Source: Rebecca billardiae RCC1528 (taxonomy: Eukaryota; Haptophyta). Taken from it: a DNA stretch of 64,000 nt. A program made the translations under genes and the position numbers. Under the pieces are notes generated by a model, which did no database searches, was not told where the DNA came from, and was given only the letters and a program-made list of their open reading frames with translations. The DNA lies in the NCBI GenBank assembly GCA_965240325.2, contig OZ251234.1, positions 434,001-498,000 of the forward strand, given 5' to 3'. Positions 35,793 to 45,635 of this stretch are shown piece by piece (the first letter of the stretch is position 1; the number at the start of each line of letters is the position of its first letter).

Positions 35793-36735
35793 AAGTATGA
35801 GATTGCCGCCAACCGCCAATAACCGATAAAAACGGCAAGGCAAGGGCTCGGGAAGACCAGTTGCACGCGTGAGCGCCGAAAAAACGACACTTTGGCAGTG
35901 ATAGTCACCGTCGCCGCCTCGGGCATGCCGCTGCCGCCGGCAGCAGCGGCAGCGGGAGCGTGGCAGCGGATCTACCACCTTCTGCGTTACACGCTGCGTC
36001 GTGCGCGCCAGGTGGCAGGTGTCCCCCGGTGTCTGCCGCGCGGAAGGCAGCGGTCGGCGAGCGCAGAGGTGAGAAGGAAGGCGCGCACGCATCGTGAGAG
36101 CTTCAGCAGCTTGCCCACGCGCTTCACGTAGGCGGTGTGGTTGCGTGCGCACGCCTTCTGTACCCGTACACGCGATCGCAGCGTGAGCCACTCCAGCCTG
36201 CCTGCGCATCGCGGGCCGAGCCGCCGGCGCCTCGTCTCCTGAATCCTCGTTCACGAGGACAGCACGTGTATGTATCCGCGGCGCGCTCGCTGCCGATGGC
36301 GGCTCCCCGTGTCGAGGGCGTTTGGCTGGAGCCGCATCCAGGGCATATATCGTCACGGTCCCACCCGATGCTGACGCTGAGGTGGCACGCTTGCCGAAGG
36401 CAGCAGCATTGGCTGATGCCTTCTGCATTGGCCACCTCTGCACTCCCGCGCGTTCACGCTGCCGGCGCGCGGGCGGCGTCGCTTGGTGGGCACCTGCCTT
36501 GGGTTTTGTCGTTCGTTCTCAGCGACGGTTGGGTCGATTGACATGCCGATTGGATTGGGGCATTGCGAATCGGCTTCGCAATGCCCCATTCCGCTCGGAT
36601 CGGCGCGGGCGTCAGCCATGCGGCAGCGCGAGTGACAAAACCGACATTTCATACGCATGTCGTTTTTTCATACGCTCACGGTTACTCACCCGTGCAACGG
36701 GTCGGAAACTTGATCACTTCTAAATGTGAATAGTA
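35793..36735. other. Repeat-associated sequence with a weak minus-strand frame
   Basis: A 55-bp block at 35796-35855 recurs at 38065-38120. A minus-strand frame (ATG near 36428, into the R1 block at 35745) encodes QKASANAAAFGKRATSASASGG and NEDSGDEAPAARPAMRR, composition not clearly that of a gene; it may be a fragment inside the element. A perfect 13-bp-arm hairpin GGGGCATTGCGAA / TTCGCAATGCCCC lies at 36557-36587. Confidence 0.35.
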
Positions 36736-38021
36736 TGACCGCGTTCCGCGGTCCTTTTCTGCATAGAATCAACGCAGTTGGGGGCCCGCGGTGGCCGTGC
36801 AATCGCGGCTCTCCGCCGTAGTGGCAGTTCGCCAGTTGAAGTCGGTTCTGAGATGACTGAAGCTATATTAGTCCGACCGTCGCCCTGCCTGCGCGACCGC
36901 GAGACTCATTCACACTTCACACAATCACAGCAGCGGACCTGAGACCGCACCCGGCACCGGTCGTCAAATCGGACGTCCGTCTGACAACTAGCTGCCAAAT
37001 GTCCAACTGGCTGATCAGCTCGGATCCGACCCGTCCGCGATCGTGCCATCGGCATCGGAATTACTACTAGTAGCTGCCAAACTGTGTCCAACTCTGGCTG
37101 ATCAGCTCGGATCCGACCCGTCCGCGATCGTGCCGAGTGAGTCGTGCCGCGGAGCTCGGAGTACTGAAGGAGTCGGGTGTGACAGCAGGGTGCTTTAGCG
37201 CTGCGGCCCGTGCCAGCCAACGACCAGACGTACTCTGGCCACTTGACCCGTTGCACGGGTGAGTGACCGTGGCGCCCTGCCTAGTGCCTACCGCGCGCGC
37301 CGCGCGACCGGCGACTCGGGGTGATGGAGAGCGGATGGCGACAGCAGCAGCAGTCCTCATGAAGACGATGAAACTGGCGGCACGGGTGCACGAGGTGGCA
37401 GGCGAAAGCGCGCCGACGAGACCGCATTTGACACACCTGAGCCGCACGCGCGTGCCGTCCGGCCGAGGCGGCGAGCGCTGCAAACGCGCAACCGTACCGC
37501 GCGCGCCACGACGGCGCGGCACTAGCTGATGCAGGCCGTACTGCCGGCACTGCTTCTGCGATCATGCGCCACGGTCGCAGCTGACTGCGTGAGCAGCAAG
37601 CGGGAGGCGGGTCCGGAGGCACGTGCAGGCGCCGTCCCGCATATCCGCCATCGCCCATCGTGCCGGGGCACGTCACCTCCGACGATCCGGATGTGGCCCA
37701 GTCCGGACGTCACGCGATCCGGGAAGACGAGTACGATTCGCTCGTAACGAATCGTTACACTAATGTCACGTCCAGCTGACGTCCAGATCGCACTTTACTT
37801 AAGGGAATCAGCTGGGCGCGGTTTTTTTTGGCCTGATAGACCTCTCAATGCGATCTCAAAAACTCGAAACTCGGTCTCCGCCAGCCCTAAAAATCGCCCC
37901 CCGTCCCTTTTTTTCCGCCGCCCCCCGTCCCTTTTTTCTTGATCAAAGATCTTTTTGAAACGTGGTTCGGGCCCGCTGGTGCGGGCTCCACGCTGCGCGC
38001 TCCGCCCTGCACCGCGGGCCA
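36736..38021 (+). mobile_element. Repeat family E, copy 3, with a nearby empty site
   Basis: 1,286 bp from TGACCGCGTTCCGCGG to CCGCGGGCCA. Left flank ...TGTGAATAGTA and right flank AAATGCTCTCCCC... are found joined, without the element, at 38135-38165. That fixes both boundaries and shows insertion with no target duplication. The right-end block has a small extra internal duplication (CCGCCCCCCGTCCC at about 37915-37935). Confidence 0.8.
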
Positions 38022-38262
38022 AAATGCTCTCCCCGACGGCGCGCCTGTCGCCTCGCAGGCCGCAGTATGAGATTGCCGCCAACCGCCAACCGATAAAAAC
38101 GGCAAGGCAAGGGCTCGGGAAATTTGATCACTTCTAAATGTGAATAGTAAAATGCTCTCCCCGAGCGCGCCTGTCGCCTCGCAGGCCGCGCGTCTCAGCG
38201 CCCTCTCGCTCCGCTCTCCCCGAGGCTGAGCTCGCGGCCCGCCTGTCACCTCGCAGGCGCGC
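38022..38262. repeat. Duplicated short segments, including the empty site
   Basis: A segment of about 43 bp (AAAATGCTCTCCCCGA...CCTCGCAGGCCGC) occurs at 38021-38063 and again at 38148-38190, with a degenerate third unit at about 38213-38262. Between the first two lie the 55-bp block also found at 35796-35855 and the 26-bp left flank of E copy 3. Confidence 0.6.
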
Positions 38263-38280
38263 GCCACGGACACATGCGCG

Positions 38281-38700
38281 ACGAGATCGCGGCGGGGGCG
38301 GCGAGATCGCGGCGGGGGCGACGGGCAACAACCTGCCCGCGGGCGCGTTCGTCACTCGAGGAGCAGCGCGCAAGGGCGAGCCGAGTCCGGAGCACGCGAG
38401 CTCGTCGCTCGCCGACCGGAGCAGAGCGCGCCGCCCGCCGCCGCCGAGCGACTAGCGAGCGGCGCGGCAGAGCTGATGAGCCGGATGCGCCCGGAGCTCG
38501 CGCGGCTGAAGGGCGAGCACGAGCACGCGAGCTCGCGCCTCGACGCCGAGCGCGAGCTCCTCCTCAACTCGGTCGACGGCGGCGCGGAGGTCCGGCAGCA
38601 GCGTGAGGACTCACAGACAGTGTGAGTGAGCCGCGCGCAGCTCAGCCTGCCGCTGGCAGCCGTCGTCTTCGAGGCCGACGCGGCGGAGGAGGCGGCGGGC
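38281..38700 (+). repeat. Tandem duplication, unit 1 (420 bp)
   Basis: Repeated directly at 38702-39114 with a 7-bp indel (extra ACTAGCG here at about 38450). One frame in each unit reads as a charged coiled-coil: AAELMSRMRPELARLKGEHE, HASSRLDAERELLLNSVDGG, ending EDSQTV-stop. The stop overlaps GTGAGTGAGC, which looks like a splice donor, and a CTGGCAG acceptor follows 30 bp later. This looks like a duplicated exon of a coiled-coil gene, probably now a fragment. Confidence 0.65.
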
Positions 38701-39445
38701 AACGAGATCGCGGCGGGGGCGGCGAGATCGCGGCGGGGGCGACGGGCAACAACCTGCCCGCGGGCGCGTTCGTCACTCGAGGAGCAGCGCGCAAGGGCGA
38801 GCCGAGTCCGGAGCACGCGAGCTCGTCGCTCGCCGACCGGAGCAGAGCGCGCCGCCCGCCGCCGCCGAGCGAGCGGCGCGGCAGAGCTGATGAGCCGGAT
38901 GCGCCCGGAGCTCGCGCGGCTGAAGGGCGAGCACGAGCACGCGAGCTCGCGCCTCGACGCCGAGCGCGAGCTCCTCCTCAACTCGGTCGACGGCGGCGCG
39001 GAGGTCCGGCAGCAGCGTGAGGACTCACAGACAGTGTGAGTGAGCCGCGCGCAGCTCAGCCTGCCGCTGGCAGCCGCCGTCTTCGAGGCCGACGCGGCGG
39101 AGGAGGCGGCGGGCGAGCACGGCGGCGCGGTGGAGCAGGCGCGCACGCGCGGCGGCAGGCGCGACGCGCCGCTCGCCTCGTTCCACCGCCCCGAGCTCCG
39201 CTCGGTCGGTCTCGGTGCGCGGCTGCGCAGCCGGCAGGCCGGCGGGCCAGCAGTCTGCAGTGGCGCGCGCTCTCGCTCTGCCGGCACGAGGCGTGCCGGC
39301 TGAGCGACCAGCGGCCCGTCGTCGAGCGCATGGCGCAGGGCGAGTACCTCAAGCAGGTGCGCCCGCTCGCGCGCACGCGCCGGCTCGCGACCAGCGGCCC
39401 TTCGTCGAGCGCATGGCGCAGCGCGAGCACCTTGCAAGCTGAAGC
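38460..39445 (+). pseudogene. Duplicated exon fragments of a coiled-coil protein
   Basis: Coding-like pieces in different frames occur in order: the coiled-coil exon twice (about 38472-38625 and 38886-39039), then EADAAEEAAGEHGGAVEQAR, then LCRHEACRLSDQRPVVERMAQGEYLKQ and its diverged repeat. No continuous frame or complete splice set joins them and no start or stop context is credible. It is best read as a broken, internally duplicated gene copy trapped in repeats. The parent family was not recognised. Confidence 0.4.
38702..39114 (+). repeat. Tandem duplication, unit 2 (413 bp)
   Basis: Second copy of the unit at 38281-38700. The following sequence (to about 39440) contains further exon-like pieces, DQRPVVERMAQGEYLKQ and, about 75 bp on, DQRPFVERMAQREHLAS, so shorter coding-like segments are duplicated too. 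Confidence 0.65.
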
Positions 39446-40515
39446 AGGTGCGCCCGCACGCGCGCACGCGCCGGCCCGGCGCCGCGCGGCGCCTCTCGCC
39501 CTCTCGCCCTGCGCGCGCCGCCGCCCCGCTTCCCCGCGCGGCGAGTCCGAGACTCGGTCTCGGGTCTGACTCTCCCTCTCAGAGTGGCTTAGAACTGTCT
39601 TTCTGACTCGGACTGACTGACTCGTCAGTCTCATTCTCAACTGCACTGCGCCGCGGGCCCCGAACTGCGTTGGTTCTACGGAAAAGGACCGCGGAACGCG
39701 CGGTCATATATATATATATAATTAAGACGACTACTTAATCGGCGACTATAAATAAGCGGAGTATACCCCAGGAGGAGTAGGACCCAACATGATGATGACG
39801 ATATTATAACGACTTGATGGGCCGAGCAATCGGCGCGCACGTCAGAGAGTGTCAGAGAGACAGAGACAGCCAGACGTGAGACGAGTCGCGACTGACGAGC
39901 TCCACGACTGACGTTTTGCCCGGACACGCCATCAGCGTGAGCGACGCGCTCGGGCTAGTCGTCGTCGGACAACCAACAGCACTGAGGGGTCACGGCGACG
40001 ACAGCGCACAGGGCGGGCTAGTCGGCGGGACGTACGCCGGCGGTACGGCATTCGCGACTCCATCAACCGTTGGCGAGCGCGCGGTGGCAGCGGCGCGCTG
40101 GTCGCACCTGCAACGCCCTGCTAAGGCACCGCGGCCACCGCGCTGCTGGCCACGCCCCCGGCTCGCGCCGCAGCGGGCGCGCGTAGCTTGGCACTGGCGC
40201 AACTGGCGTGGCGTGCGGCAGCGCGGTGGCACTCGGGGCGATGGCGTTGACGATGCTAGGTTGCCCCATCGCCACAGCCCGCTCGAAGCCCTGCGCCACG
40301 CCGCTTTCCTCCGCCTCACGCCGCGCAGCGCCGCAGTCGTACAAATCACGACCGTCGTCGAGTGAGGTCGCCTCTGGAAGGCCGTCATCGGCATCAGAAG
40401 AGAAGGTCTCGTCGTGTGAGTTGTCGTTGAGATCTCAGGCATCATTCGCGCCCGCGGCCGCCCTCGCGCGCGCCCCCTACGCGCCGTCAGAGCTCACGCG
40501 CGCCGGGGCGCCATC
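39115..40515. other. Sequence between the tandem duplication and the methyltransferase gene
   Basis: Contains the exon-like pieces noted above (to about 39445), CT/GA-rich DNA, the inverted E left end (39649-39706), a short TA tract (39706-39722) and about 800 bp in which no gene is supported. Confidence 0.4.
39649..39706 (-). repeat. Inverted left-end block of family E
   Basis: On the minus strand it reads TGACCGCGCGTTCCGCGG...TTCGGGGCCCGCGG, closest to the left end of copy 1. It is bounded outside by a TA tract. Confidence 0.75.
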
Positions 40516-40537
40516 GAAGATACGCTAGCGTATCTTC
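40516..40537. terminator. 22-bp perfect palindrome after the methyltransferase gene
   Basis: GAAGATACGCT followed directly by its reverse complement, 98 bp beyond the stop codon at 40636. It may be a transcript-end structure or a protein-binding site. Confidence 0.3.
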
Positions 40538-40635
40538 CCCGCGGCCAACAAAGAGATAGCGTCGCGCAGATGACGATGGTGTTCCCCGCCGTCATGGCCC
40601 AGCGAGGACGCATTGGCTGTTGCATCCGCAATTCG

Positions 40636-41493
40636 TCACGTCTTGCGCGCGCACACGACCACCATGGGATCACGCTGACCCACCCAGCCGTCCGGTGACA
40701 CATCTGCGACCTCGATGGCAGCCCACTGCGCAGAGTAGCGGTAGTAGCTTGCAACGAGCTGCGCGTGCGCGACGTCGGTGAAAGGGCGCGTCCAGCGGCG
40801 CACGACTTTGCTCGGGAAGCAGCGGTTGGTGAACGCCATGCACGCCATGCCCCCGGGCGCCAGCACACGGTGTATCTCGGCAAAGAGCTCGAGTGGGCGC
40901 GTCATGTAGTCCACAGAGAGCGAGAGCGTCACGGCATCGAAGGCGCCATCGTCAAAGGGGAGCTGCGGCTCGAGGTTGAGGTTCTGCACGCGCCACTCGG
41001 TCTTCGACGGGTTCGCGAGGAGCTCGAGCGCGTTGAGCCCGAGGGCCACGCAGCGCGAAGCCCGGTAGTCGGGTGGGAAGTGCGACGTCCAGCTGCTGCA
41101 CAGATCGAGCACGCGCCCGTTAGGCGGCAGGACCGCGCCGTAGAAGGCGCGGAGCTCAGCTCGCGCCTCGTCGCCCGCGTGCTGTACGAAGCGCGGGATC
41201 ACATAGAAGAGCTCGTCGCGCGATCCGTCCTCGCGCGACAGGTCGTTCTCGTCGTACGGAAACTCGGCAGGCCAGTCGATGCCGTCAAGAGCGCGCGAAA
41301 TCGGCGAGAGCTTCGCGTTGGGCACGACAGTTCCGCAGATCGTGAGCGAGGCATGCACGCCGGAAGCACGGCCCTTGCTGGAAGGCACGGCTCCCGATGT
41401 GGGCAGGCGCCGATGAGCGCGCATAGGGATCGAGTGGCCGTGCACCGACGCCAGCGCCGACAAGACGACGACGCGCGCCGGCCATCGCATCAT
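40636..41493 (-). CDS. SAM-dependent methyltransferase (type 11), probably organellar
   Basis: 285 residues from the double ATG at 41493/41490; the frame is open upstream. The N-terminus (MMRWPARVVVLSALASVHG) is signal-peptide-like, followed by a Ser/Arg/Pro-rich stretch, consistent with a plastid or secretory leader. The Rossmann core shows VLDLCSSWTSHFP in place of the usual glycine-rich motif I, then ALGLNALELL, VQNLNLEPQLPFDDGAFDAVTLSLSVDYM (motifs II-III) and LAPGGMACMAFTN. The DLCSSW.SH form is typical of a plastid-associated subgroup in plants, algae and cyanobacteria whose substrates are mostly unknown. Complete frame, no intron. Confidence 0.8.
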   Translation of the reverse strand: MMRWPARVVVLSALASVHGHSIPMRAHRRLPTSGAVPSSKGRASGVHASLTICGTVVPNAKLSPISRALDGIDWPAEFPYDENDLSREDGSRDELFYVIPRFVQHAGDEARAELRAFYGAVLPPNGRVLDLCSSWTSHFPPDYRASRCVALGLNALELLANPSKTEWRVQNLNLEPQLPFDDGAFDAVTLSLSVDYMTRPLELFAEIHRVLAPGGMACMAFTNRCFPSKVVRRWTRPFTDVAHAQLVASYYRYSAQWAAIEVADVSPDGWVGQRDPMVVVCARKT

Positions 41494-41766
41494 CGCAAGC
41501 GAGGGACGCTCACCACTCTCCCAGGCCGCGCGCGGCTGTACACCTACTACTTTTGAATACAATGGGGTACAATCACAATTCTGTATCTAGTCGTACTTTA
41601 CGTATACAGTTTGCCAATATGGGCGGGGTACCGACGAAGAGTAACTACTGTGAGCGATGATGTATTATTCTAAGGTAAATGACGATCGATGGCAGAGTAG
41701 CTAGTTGATCATCAAGAGGCGACACCCGGTGGGCCCACGCAGCCTGCCGCGCCATCCGCTCCGAGC

Positions 41767-42855
41767 CTACGACGCGCCCGGGTGTTCGAGGAGCCTCGAG
41801 CTCAGGTGTTCGTGCAGGTCGTCGGCCGTCCACTCGGGCCCGCCCAGCTCGCGCAGCAGCTGCGCGCTCACCGGGCAGCCATGCTCGAGCATCCAGAGCG
41901 CCTGGTCGTATCGGCCGGCGTGGAAGGCGTACGCGAGGGCGAGCGACGACGTGGGCACGAAGCCGTGCCGGCTGAGCCACTCCATCGACTCGAGCTGCCC
42001 GCTGAGCGCCGCCCACTCGTAGAAGCGGCCGTCGTCGCCCTGCGGCTGCTGCACGTCCACCAGCGAGCCGGACGCGCACAGCCACATCAGCACCTCGGCG
42101 TGCTCGGGCTGCCACGTGCTGGCGAGCACGCCCTCGAGGACGTGCGAGCACTCGAATCGGTGCGCGAACAGCCACTCCAGCGCGCCGAGCTGCGCGCACG
42201 CCGCCGCCGCCTTGGCGATCGCCGGCTCCAGCATCGGCGGCCGGCCGTCGCGCCGCCACAGCAGCTCGAGCATCTCCGGCCCCCCGCCCTGCGCTGCGAG
42301 GATCCAGGTCTCGCAGTCGAAGGCGCAGCCGTGGCGGAGGGCAAAGGAGAGACACGCGAGACTCCCCGCGGCCGCGGCGCTCTCGCAGGTCTGCCGGCAC
42401 CAATCCGCGCCGTGTCGGCGCGCGAGCGCGAGCACATCGACGCGGCTCGCGCCTGCCGCGGCCGCGCACACGCCGCCCCAGCGCACGCCGGCCGAGTGCA
42501 GGTGCGCGATCATGTCGAAGGGCGCGTGGCGTGCGAAGAGCGCCATCGGGTCGGCTAGCCGCAGCCCGTGCGCGCACGCCCACGCGTACCGCTCGGGCGA
42601 TCGGAGGAAGGGCAGGAGCACCGTGCGGAAGCGGCCTGCGCCGCGCGCGCCCAGCACACGCCGGAGCCGGCGGCACGTGAGCGCGATGGGGAACGCCTCG
42701 CCCTCGAAGTCGACGAATGAGAGCACGTGGCAGAGCTCGTCATCACCGAGCACGCCCAGCAGCGAGCTTTCGCGTAGCCGGCGCGCGCCCCGGGTGAGCA
42801 TCCCACGCGTGAGCTTGCAGCAGATTACCAGTCGGTCACCGCTCCACACGCTCAT
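41767..42855 (-). CDS. F-box-like and ankyrin-like repeat protein
   Basis: 362 residues, ATG at 42855. Residues about 34-70 (LGVLGDDELCHVLSFVDFEGEAFPIALTCRRLRRVL) resemble an F-box. The rest is a run of about eight short helical repeats of 25-30 residues with the pattern ...A-A-x-G-x-L-x-x-L-x-x-x-x-x-H-G... (AAAAGSLACLSFALRHGCAFD, AALSGQLESMEWLSRHGFVP, AFHAGRYDQALWMLEHGCPV). Such short ankyrin-like arrays are common in algal and large-virus genomes, usually as substrate adaptors for ubiquitin ligases. Cellular target unknown. The next element, an 877-bp inverted repeat, starts 71 bp upstream of its ATG. Confidence 0.75.
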   Translation of the reverse strand: MSVWSGDRLVICCKLTRGMLTRGARRLRESSLLGVLGDDELCHVLSFVDFEGEAFPIALTCRRLRRVLGARGAGRFRTVLLPFLRSPERYAWACAHGLRLADPMALFARHAPFDMIAHLHSAGVRWGGVCAAAAGASRVDVLALARRHGADWCRQTCESAAAAGSLACLSFALRHGCAFDCETWILAAQGGGPEMLELLWRRDGRPPMLEPAIAKAAAACAQLGALEWLFAHRFECSHVLEGVLASTWQPEHAEVLMWLCASGSLVDVQQPQGDDGRFYEWAALSGQLESMEWLSRHGFVPTSSLALAYAFHAGRYDQALWMLEHGCPVSAQLLRELGGPEWTADDLHEHLSSRLLEHPGAS

Positions 42856-42926
42856 GATCTGAGATCATGAAGAATCCGGCCGTCAACCAGACGTCCAGAG
42901 GTATGCACAGGTGGATACGGGCTAAC

Positions 42927-43803
42927 TTCAGCCGAGAGAGGTGGCATTGCCACCTCTCGCGCGAGTTGGGGAAACGTTGAGTTCCCGAGTTTTTACACGG
43001 GGCGGCAATTTCTGGCGCGCGCAATCTTCCGATTTTAAGGCGGTGGGTGGCGCCGCCGCCGTCGCGCTCTCGACGCGCGCGAGCTGCGCGCGCGCGGCGG
43101 CGGTTTTGGCCGCGCGGCACTGGGCCGGCTGGGTCCGCACGGCCGAGGAGGCCACTCTTGCCGCGGTGGTCGTGGCGCGGGGACGTCCCCGCCGCTCGCC
43201 AACCTCCCGCGAGCGCCTCGCGCCGCCTCGCGCCGCCTTCACGCCATCTCCGCGCGCCAACTGCACGCTCTGGACGCCTCGGCGGCAGAGCCGCGCGCGG
43301 CGCGGTTGTGTGCCGTGTAGACTGGGCCCATGCGCGTCCGCTGTCGGTGCGCCCCGGCCACGCGCGCGCGCAGCCCAGACCTCTCGCCTCACGCGTCGCC
43401 GCCGAGCACGGCTGTGCACCTCAGTCTGCCGTGGTGCCGCGCGCGCGGCCGAGCGAGCAGGCGACGCGTTGTGGAGCGTGTGACGCACGAGACGGGAAGG
43501 CGTCCGAGCGTCGGAGCCACCGCCGACCGGCGGCGCGCACGCGATCGGCTTGAGCCATCGGCGCCGACGGCGCGCGCGCGCTGAGCCAGCTGAAGGCTTG
43601 TGCGCCATGGCACGGCAGCCGCCAATCGCGGCCTGCGGCCGTACTGTGCGGCAGGCGCGCTCGGTGCGGGCGCTTCGGGGCGTGGCCTCACGAGACCGGA
43701 GCCCCTGGAAGCGCGACGCCTATGAGCTCGCCCCGGCCTGAGTGAGCGCGCATCTGTCAGTGATCGGCACACGCAGCAGCACGGGGTGGCCGTCGTCATG
43801 AGC
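42927..43803 (+). repeat. Left arm of the 877-bp inverted repeat
   Basis: Reverse complement of 44759-45635. GC-rich, with GCGC tracts; outer palindrome at 42936-42958. Confidence 0.85.
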
Positions 43804-44758
43804 TCCGCGCTGAGCGCTCCCACGCTGGGTGTCGACCAGGCACAAAGAACAAGCGAGCATGCGCACTTTTGAAGTTCTCACCTGCATGGTGCGGCGCTAG
43901 GCGTGCACGGTCATGCTGGCGCATGCGAGACCATTCAGCAGGGCTGTGTGCGATGGCCGGCGGCGCAGGCGCCACGCGTGCGTGTGCGCTGTCTCCGTAC
44001 CGGCGGAAGGCTGGGATCCCAGTATCCCACCCTTCACCTACGCTGACACCTTGAAAAGCTCGTGTCAGCCAGAAACGCGAGCTTCGAGCGCCGCGCGGCC
44101 AGGTAGCACGACCCACTATTCAGCCCATGTAGTCGGATGACCTGAGCAGCAGTTGGCATCATCGCGCGTGGGCGCGCGCACACGCCACCTCGGGCCAACG
44201 TGAGAGTGCGTCGGGCGGGCGCGTGTGCGCACGAATCGAGTGTCAGCAGCAGCGCTCGCTCGCGCTCACCGAGGAGACATACTTGCTCGCTGGTCGTCTG
44301 GGTCAGCAGGCTACCAGCCGTGGTAGACGTTGCAGCAGCTGGGATGGAAGGAGATACAGTCTCAAACTTCCTGGTAAGCAGTCGGTCTGCGCAGACGCGG
44401 CTGCTCCCGGCGCACAAGGACCGTGCGCCGTGCGTGAGAGAGAGAGCTGCCGTGGCGCGCCCACCTCGGAGTCAGCGGACCAGCAGCACTGCAAACATGG
44501 AACTGTGCGGTTCAACTGGAGGGTTACGACTTCTGACTGGTATAGTCACTCTCTCTGTCAATGGAAGCACGTGGCTGGCATCGGACAGACGCTCAGATGA
44601 AACGCGTTGAGGCAGGTGCGCGGCAGCATGCGAGTGCTCGCGTGCGTGCGCGCAAGAGCACACGGGCCAAGGTAAGTGCCGGGGGTCATACATCTACTCT
44701 TCACGCGGCGCCGTGCGGTGTGTCGTGGCGCGCTCAGCGCGGCCGTGTCAAGGTCATG

Positions 44759-45635
44759 GCTCATGACGACGGCCACCCCGTGCTTCTGCGTGTGCCGATC
44801 ACTGACAGATGCGCGCTCACTCAGGCCGGGGCGAGCTCATAGGCGTCGCGCTTCCAGGGGCTCCGGTCTCGTGAGGCCACGCCCCGAAGCGCTAGCACCG
44901 AGCGCGCCTGCCGCACAGTACGGCCGCAGGCCGCGATTGGCGGCTGCCGTGCCATGGCGCACAAGCCTTCAGCTGGCTCAGCGCGCGCGCGCCGTCGGCG
45001 CCGATGGCTCAAGCCGATCGCGTGCGCGCCGCCGGTCGGCGGTGGCTCCGACGCTCGGACGCCTTCCCGTCTCGTGCGTCACACGCTCCACAACGCGTCG
45101 CCTGCTCGCTCGGCCGCGCGCGCGGCACCACGGCAGACTGAGGTGCACAGCCGTGCTCGGCGGCGACGCGTGAGGCGAGAGGTCTGGGCTGCGCGCGCGC
45201 GTGGCCGGGGCGCACCGACAGCGGACGCGCATGGGCTCAGTCTACACGGCACACAACCGCGCCGCGCGCGGCTCTGCCGCCGAGGCGTCCAGAGCGTGCA
45301 GTTGGCGCGCGGAGATGGCGTGAAGGCGGCGCGAGGCGGCGCGAGGCGCTCGCGGGAGGTTGGCGAGCGGCGGGGACGTCCCCGCGCCACGACCACCGCG
45401 GCAAGAGTGGCCTCCTCGGCCGTGCGGACCCAGCCGGCCCAGTGCCGCGCGGCCAAAACCGCCGCCGCGCGCGCGCAGCTCGCGCGCGTCGAGAGCGCGA
45501 CGGCGGCGGCGCCACCCACCGCCTTAAAATCGGAAGATTGCGCGCGCCAGAAATTGCCGCCCCGTGTAAAAACTCGGGAACTCAACGTTTCCCCAACTCG
45601 CGCGAGAGGTGGCAATGCCACCTCTCTCGGCTGAA
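44759..45635 (-). repeat. Right arm of the 877-bp inverted repeat
   Basis: Reverse complement of 42927-43803, with the outer palindrome at about 45604-45626. Confidence 0.85.

Larger units (their letters stand above)
42927..45635. mobile_element. 2.7-kb element with 877-bp inverted terminal arms
   Basis: Arms 42927-43803 and 44759-45635 are equal in length and near-identical reverse complements (differences noticed at only about three positions, e.g. near 43667 and 43774). Near each outer end is a 23-bp palindrome, GAGAGGTGGCA-T-TGCCACCTCTC. The 955-bp core (43804-44758) has no supportable gene. No obvious target duplication flanks it. It is probably a foldback-type non-autonomous transposon or a recent inverted duplication. 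Mirror-image open frames in the two arms are not considered genes. Confidence 0.8.

Noticed and set aside
36736-38021. Reading family E as an LTR retrotransposon because its ends are TG...CA
   Set aside because: No long terminal repeats, no target duplication at the empty site, and no retroelement genes.
42941-45634. Mirror-image open frames (e.g. 226 codons) in both arms of the 877-bp inverted repeat as genes
   Set aside because: Low-complexity Arg/Ala text with no domain, explained by GC-rich sequence present twice.
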